This document shows positions 59,928 through 64,000 of a stretch of DNA of 64,000 nucleotides, one piece after another. The stretch is from the NCBI GenBank assembly GCA_015680685.1, contig MNCI01027444.1:480004-544003 (forward strand), given 5' to 3'. The translations under genes were made by a program, and so were the position numbers. Numbering within the stretch: the stretch's first letter is position 1; the number at the start of each line of letters is the position of its first letter. This DNA is from Gnetum montanum. Its lineage: Eukaryota; Streptophyta; Gnetopsida; Gnetales; Gnetaceae. Under the pieces are notes generated by a model. The model was not told where the DNA came from. It saw only the letters and a program-made list of their open reading frames with translations, and ran no database searches.

Positions 59928-60300
59928 ATGAAAGGTCAAGCTATAGTTGTACAACTCATAGTTTCACCAGTTTATGACCAAGTAGCCATAGATTTTGAAT
60001 TCCCTGATGAATACGGTAACACAATTAGCCAAGTGCCTAAGGGTTATGAGGCTATCATGCACTTTGATGGAGCTTCAAATACCCATGGGGCTAGTGTCAT
60101 TGCCATCATAACATTTCCATTTGGTGAAATCTAATCCTTCACCTATCATTTTAAGTTCCCATGTACCAACAACATAGCAAAGTATGAAGGTTTGATTAGA
60201 GGGATGATGGTAGCTTGTGACCTAGTAATTAGATGATTAATGATCAAAGGTGAGCTCGTAGTTAACCAAGTAACTAAAGTCTATGCATGTAGCACCAAAC
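59928..60300 (+). pseudogene. Second (archaeal-type) RNase H of element C
   Basis: MHFDGASNTHGASVIAII (60057), then CTNNIAKYEGLIRGMMVACD (60171) and IKGELVVNQV form the D-E-D order of the additional RNase H that defines the Tat lineage. A stop (TAA) falls after FPFGEI. It lies between the first RNase H and integrase, as in Tat elements. Confidence 0.85.
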
Positions 60301-60689
60301 ACTTATAACCTTACTATGACCTAAGGAAGCAGTTGTTACAATAATTCACATGTTGATATCCAACACATATCTCAAAATAAAAATAGTATAGCCAATGTAA
60401 TTGCAACATTAGCCCTTAGTGTGACACCAAATGTGTTTAGCAATTTTTCCACCTTAACTGTGAACTATGCTACTCCCATCACATAGAACACTAAGGATAC
60501 CTTTGTAGTCATCATTCATACTGCTCCTCCCAAGGAGTGGTAGGATGATATCAAATTTTTCCTTCTACAATGTGAATCCTCACAAGGCCTAAATACTACT
60601 CAAAAGGATATTATATGCAAGTAATAAAATCAATATATCATTGTAGGTGATAACACATTATGTTGACAATCCTATGATGGAGTACTCCT

Positions 60690-61761
60690 AAAGTGCTTAG
60701 GTAAAACCAAAGGCAGAATAATCCTAGAGGAGGTTCATGAGGGTGTTTTTGGAGGACATATATGACTGAGAGCTATGGTTGCTAAGATTATATGGTTAGG
60801 CTATTACTGGCCCCATATGGAAAATTACTACCTAAAAAAGGTTAGTGATGTGACACATGTAAATGATATAGAAACCTTGTACATGTATCACCAACTGAGC
60901 TACATACCACTCAAATAACATGTTTATTTCAATGATGGGTTTTGAATATCATTGGACCCATAACTCCTAAGTCTTCCACAGGGCATAACTTCATTATCAC
61001 TACAATCAAATACTTTACCAAGTGGGTAGAGACTATTCTCCCAAGGAATACTACATCTGAGAAAGTCTACAAATTCATCCTAGATAACATTGTAGCCTAT
61101 TTTTGCATACCCATGACCATAGTTACAAATGATGGACCATAATTTAGTAGCCATGAAATGAAATATTTCTATCACAACCTAGGTATTAAGAATTCTTTTT
61201 CATCACCCTATTATCCTCAAGCCAATGGACAAGTAGAAGTAAGAAACAAGGCCATCATCAACTTACTCGAAAAGATGCTCAATAATAGGAAACACAAGTG
61301 GCATGAATGGCTTGTCCATGCACTATGGACATATAGAACAACCTATCATATGGAAACTGGTATGATCCCTTATAGCCTAGTTTATGGTTTTGAATTTGTT
61401 TAACCTCTTGAATTGCAGGTGTCAATGCTCTAAGTAGCCTTGACCAACTTCATCAACAATGAGCAAAATAAGGAGTTATAGATGACAACCAGTGGAGGAG
61501 CAGTGCATGTAAGTGCTTGCTCACTATCAAGAGAGGCAGAAGTAGTAGCATCATCATAAATTGACCATGCATAAGATTAATGAAGGTGACCTAGTCCTCA
61601 AGGTCATCCACGAGTATGTGGACAAATTCTTAGCCAATTGGAAAATGTCCTCTCTTGTCACCAGAGCATACAGGAATGGTTCATTCAGAATAGCCAACAT
61701 GGATGGGAATGAGCCAATCAATTTGTTCAATCATTGCTATCTAAAGCCATATTACATGTAG
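60690..61761 (+). pseudogene. int: Integrase of element C
   Basis: The N-terminal remnant EVHEGVFGGHI (60730) belongs to the zinc-binding domain. The catalytic core starts IGPITPKSSTGHNFI (60948). The first catalytic Asp is replaced by Lys (TIKYFTKWVE). The second (VTNDGP) and the Glu (NGQVEVRNKAI) remain. Then come WHEWLVHALWTYRTTYH, GMIPYSLVYGFEFV and a C-terminal DGNEPINLFNHCYLKPYYM ending at the stop near 61761. A TAA replaces the Gln expected after NDGP. Confidence 0.88.
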
Positions 61762-61794
61762 CCAATGATCATTGATAAGCAAGCCTTCTTTCAA

Positions 61795-61895
61795 TGATAG
61801 GTTACGACCTTAAACTAGCAACATGACCTAGTAGGTTCTTAAACTAGTATCATGGCCCACAACGACCTTAAACTACCAACTTTCATGACCTAGAT
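61795..61895 (+). repeat. GGCC minisatellite, copy 3 of element C
   Basis: Three or four units of GACCTTAAACTAGCAACATGACC / TTAAACTAGTATCATGGCCC follow the integrase stop. It is the third copy of this repeat family in one element. Confidence 0.75.
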
Positions 61896-61998
61896 AGCCT
61901 AATTATCATGTGGCTTGTATGCATTGTAGTGTTATAATATGTAGTGGTGTTTTGTATTCTTTGTTGATGTCTCTCATGTTAATACTCTAAACACCAAC

Positions 61999-62007
61999 AA
62001 AGAGGGG
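61999..62007 (+). other. Polypurine tract of element C
   Basis: AAAGAGGGG lies a few bases before the start of the 3' LTR. Confidence 0.65.
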
Positions 62008-62011
62008 CCAT

Positions 62012-63183
62012 TAAAACACCACAAAAAATTTCATGTTATAGCTAATTTTCATCATGTAGCTTTCACCCCATGAACCTCGATGCAAAAATTCATTGTAAAT
62101 GTGAAGATTGTAATCCATTGTGGAAAATTTCACATACTTTATAAAAATGCCTCAAAAGTGGGCCAAGAATCACTTTCCAAGTTAAAAAAAAGGTCATCTA
62201 GTATCTATATTTGGGCTTGGGTGAGTCAAAAACACATTTCAAAATGCAAAAAAAGGTAATTTGATGTGTTTTATGTGGGGTATATAATTTTCTATGCTAG
62301 AAGCACATGCAAGGGGTAAATTTTACCTACCCCTAGCATGGAAGGATGGAGGTTTTGAAAAGTTTCCCCCTTTAGCATGAAGACTACATGCATAACCTCA
62401 AACACATTCCTCACTTAGTGTGGAAGTTTCCCCCAACATGGAGTCTTCACCCTCAATGTTGAAAATTGCATCCCCTAGCATGGAAGAAACAAAAGTTAAA
62501 ATTCATCACTTCATGCACTTCAACATTGACTAGCCACTTTAGCAAGCATGGTGGAGAGCTTAGCATGGAAGATTCATCTCTAGTGTGGAAGGTGTGCCCT
62601 AGTTACTATTTATAGTAAATGGAATGGCCAAGGGGAAAGCACTTACTATGTATAGTAATCCCCCAAATTTGGGCATCCATCTCACATGAATTTGGAAACC
62701 AATTTGCAGCCATTTTGTAGCCCCATTCATGGCCCAAAACCTATAAAAACTAGCCTTAAACACCATTTAGATGTTAAGCAACTTTTTTCACATAAATAGT
62801 TCGACAATTACACACACTTTGGCACATAAAATTTTTCACAATCCTACACTTGGATATTTTCAAGCATTCAAAAAGTTATTACAAGTTTCCACACTTATAT
62901 TCTCAGGAATCTAGCATAGACATCTTGTGACCTTATGTCCTTGTAACCATCTTTGGGATTTCTGAATTTTCAAGCTTCACATTGCACTCCTAGGATTTCC
63001 AACTCCAGTGTAAAGCATTTGGGTAGCTTAGATTCATCACACTTCTCAACCCCCATCATAGCCAATGTTGTAGATTTGAGGTTGTAGTTGAGAAAGGTTT
63101 GGAAGCATCAAGAGTGGCTTAGCACCCAGATTATGAAGTGGATTGCATCAACTTCAATGGAATTTGAACTCCTACACTAGTAA
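62012..63183 (+). repeat. 3' LTR of element C, truncated
   Basis: It aligns with 35335-36415 through the TATA box and ...GAACTCCTACA. After ~63183 it stops matching the 5' LTR, which runs ~340 bases further to its primer-binding site. Confidence 0.8.
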
Positions 63184-63605
63184 CTAATGAGGCCATCATA
63201 GCTATGGATTGAACAAGTCTTTTTTTCCTCACAAAATATGGTTAGAAATTGAAGGAGCATGAAAAATTAGGGCTATCATTCAATTACATCTATCCATCAA
63301 TCTTTTAATAAAAGAAAAAATAAATGGAGGTTTTTATTTGATCCTATGTGGAATTAAAATAGATTAAAAAATCAAAAGCTCTTATCCTTAAGCTACAAAG
63401 AATCTAAATGTTATTCTCTTCATCTTTTAACTTTGTCTTTGTCTTCATGCTTCTATATTTTGACATAGTTCCATACATAAATATAGTCATTGATGACTTT
63501 GAAATTTGGTTTATGATATTTAGTTCTTCTTCTAAGTTGGTATCCACATCATTGGCATGAAAATTGATTAAAGGATAATGAGTCCAAGTGCATGCTAGAA
63601 CCAAC
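63184..63605 (+). repeat. Dispersed repeat, right copy
   Basis: It abuts the truncated LTR and aligns with 33502-33970. Both copies face the same way, on either side of element C. Confidence 0.7.
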
Positions 63606-64000
63606 ATGACTTGTGTTGAAATATTTTATAATTTCTATGAAACCCATTCTTTTATTCATTCTAACCAAAAGTGTAAACTAGTCGACATGAATAACACAAG
63701 TAGGCTTTTTCAATATTAAGATGTAATCATTGACATTTATTTTAACAATATTATCCTTAACTTAAATGATAAAATTCCTTTGAGTGATCTATGGGGAATC
63801 CTAAGGAGTTAACCATTTAAAGGATAAGGAGCATAGTGGTCAAATCCCCAGTGAGAAAGAAGCCCTATAATAATAAAGCAAACTAGACAAAGAAAAAAAT
63901 CCAAAACTTACTTATCACTATGCCACTCACATGTTGTCTATTCACCTAACATTCATTCACATACCAAGTGTTTGCCCCATTGCCAACCATATACTAGCCT
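63606..64000. other. AT-rich spacer to window end
   Basis: No gene or repeat recognised. Confidence 0.6.

Larger units (their letters stand above)
35335..63183 (+). mobile_element. Element C: giant Tat/Ogre-like Ty3/gypsy element with antisense gene, 3' truncated
   Basis: Plus-strand order: 5' LTR (35335-~36750), primer-binding site, leader, gag-protease (37467-41017), minisatellite, antisense spliced gene (~47170-41840, minus), ~185-bp array (47640-50480), minisatellite, pol (~51175-61761, split by element B), minisatellite, purine tract and partial 3' LTR (62012-63183). About 27.8 kb in place and ~20.7 kb after subtracting element B. A second, archaeal-type RNase H between RNase H and integrase and a YVDD active site place it in the Tat lineage. 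Its size and a large region between protease and RT recall Ogre. All frames are broken. Confidence 0.85.

Noticed and set aside
33502-63605. The repeats at 33502 and 63184 as LTRs of one huge element enclosing C
   Set aside because: They lack TG...CA ends, primer-binding site and purine tract, and homology stops after ~450 bases.

Overview
This is a repeat-dominated stretch of nuclear DNA from a seed plant. The evidence is several Ty3/gypsy LTR retrotransposons of plant-specific lineages: an Athila-like family, and a giant Tat/Ogre-like family with two RNase H domains. They sit in AT-rich DNA with long gene-poor spacers, very old insertions and heavy C-to-T decay. A large gymnosperm-type genome is plausible, but that is inference. 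No intact host gene, rRNA, tRNA or CRISPR array was found. Two runs of N (18339-18994 and 31640-31686) are assembly gaps.

Layout. (1) 1-~11750: part of a minus-strand Tat/Ogre-like element (D), holding an LTR, a primer-binding site, a decayed gag-protease frame (9450-5647), a GGCC minisatellite, and then a multi-exon gene on the opposite strand (403-5075). Its pol would lie off the left edge. (2) 12267-16836: element E, with two ~2.1 kb LTRs around only 400 noncoding bases. (3) 17767-30550: minus-strand Athila-like element A with gag, protease, RT, RNase H and integrase relics. Its 3' LTR is split by a TG...CA insertion (18186-20965) flanked by CTGAG, which carries a DnaJ-like host-gene fragment. 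(4) 31438-32175: a solo LTR of the A/B family with CCATT duplications. (5) ~35335-63183: giant plus-strand Tat/Ogre-like element C, ~20.7 kb without its insert. It contains gag-pro, a minisatellite, an antisense intron-containing gene, a ~185 bp satellite-like array, a second minisatellite, pol with two RNase H domains, a third minisatellite and a truncated 3' LTR. (6) 52177-59344: element B, an Athila-like derivative with gag and protease but no pol, inserted in the RT gene of C with CTTAG duplications.

The most interesting signal is shared by C and D. Both place a homologous multi-exon gene, with at least five matching splice boundaries, antisense between protease and pol. Antisense introns survive passage through genomic RNA, so this arrangement explains how a retroelement can carry a spliced gene. 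Both copies are decayed here. The family is inferred from the two aligned relics, and I do not recognise the encoded protein.
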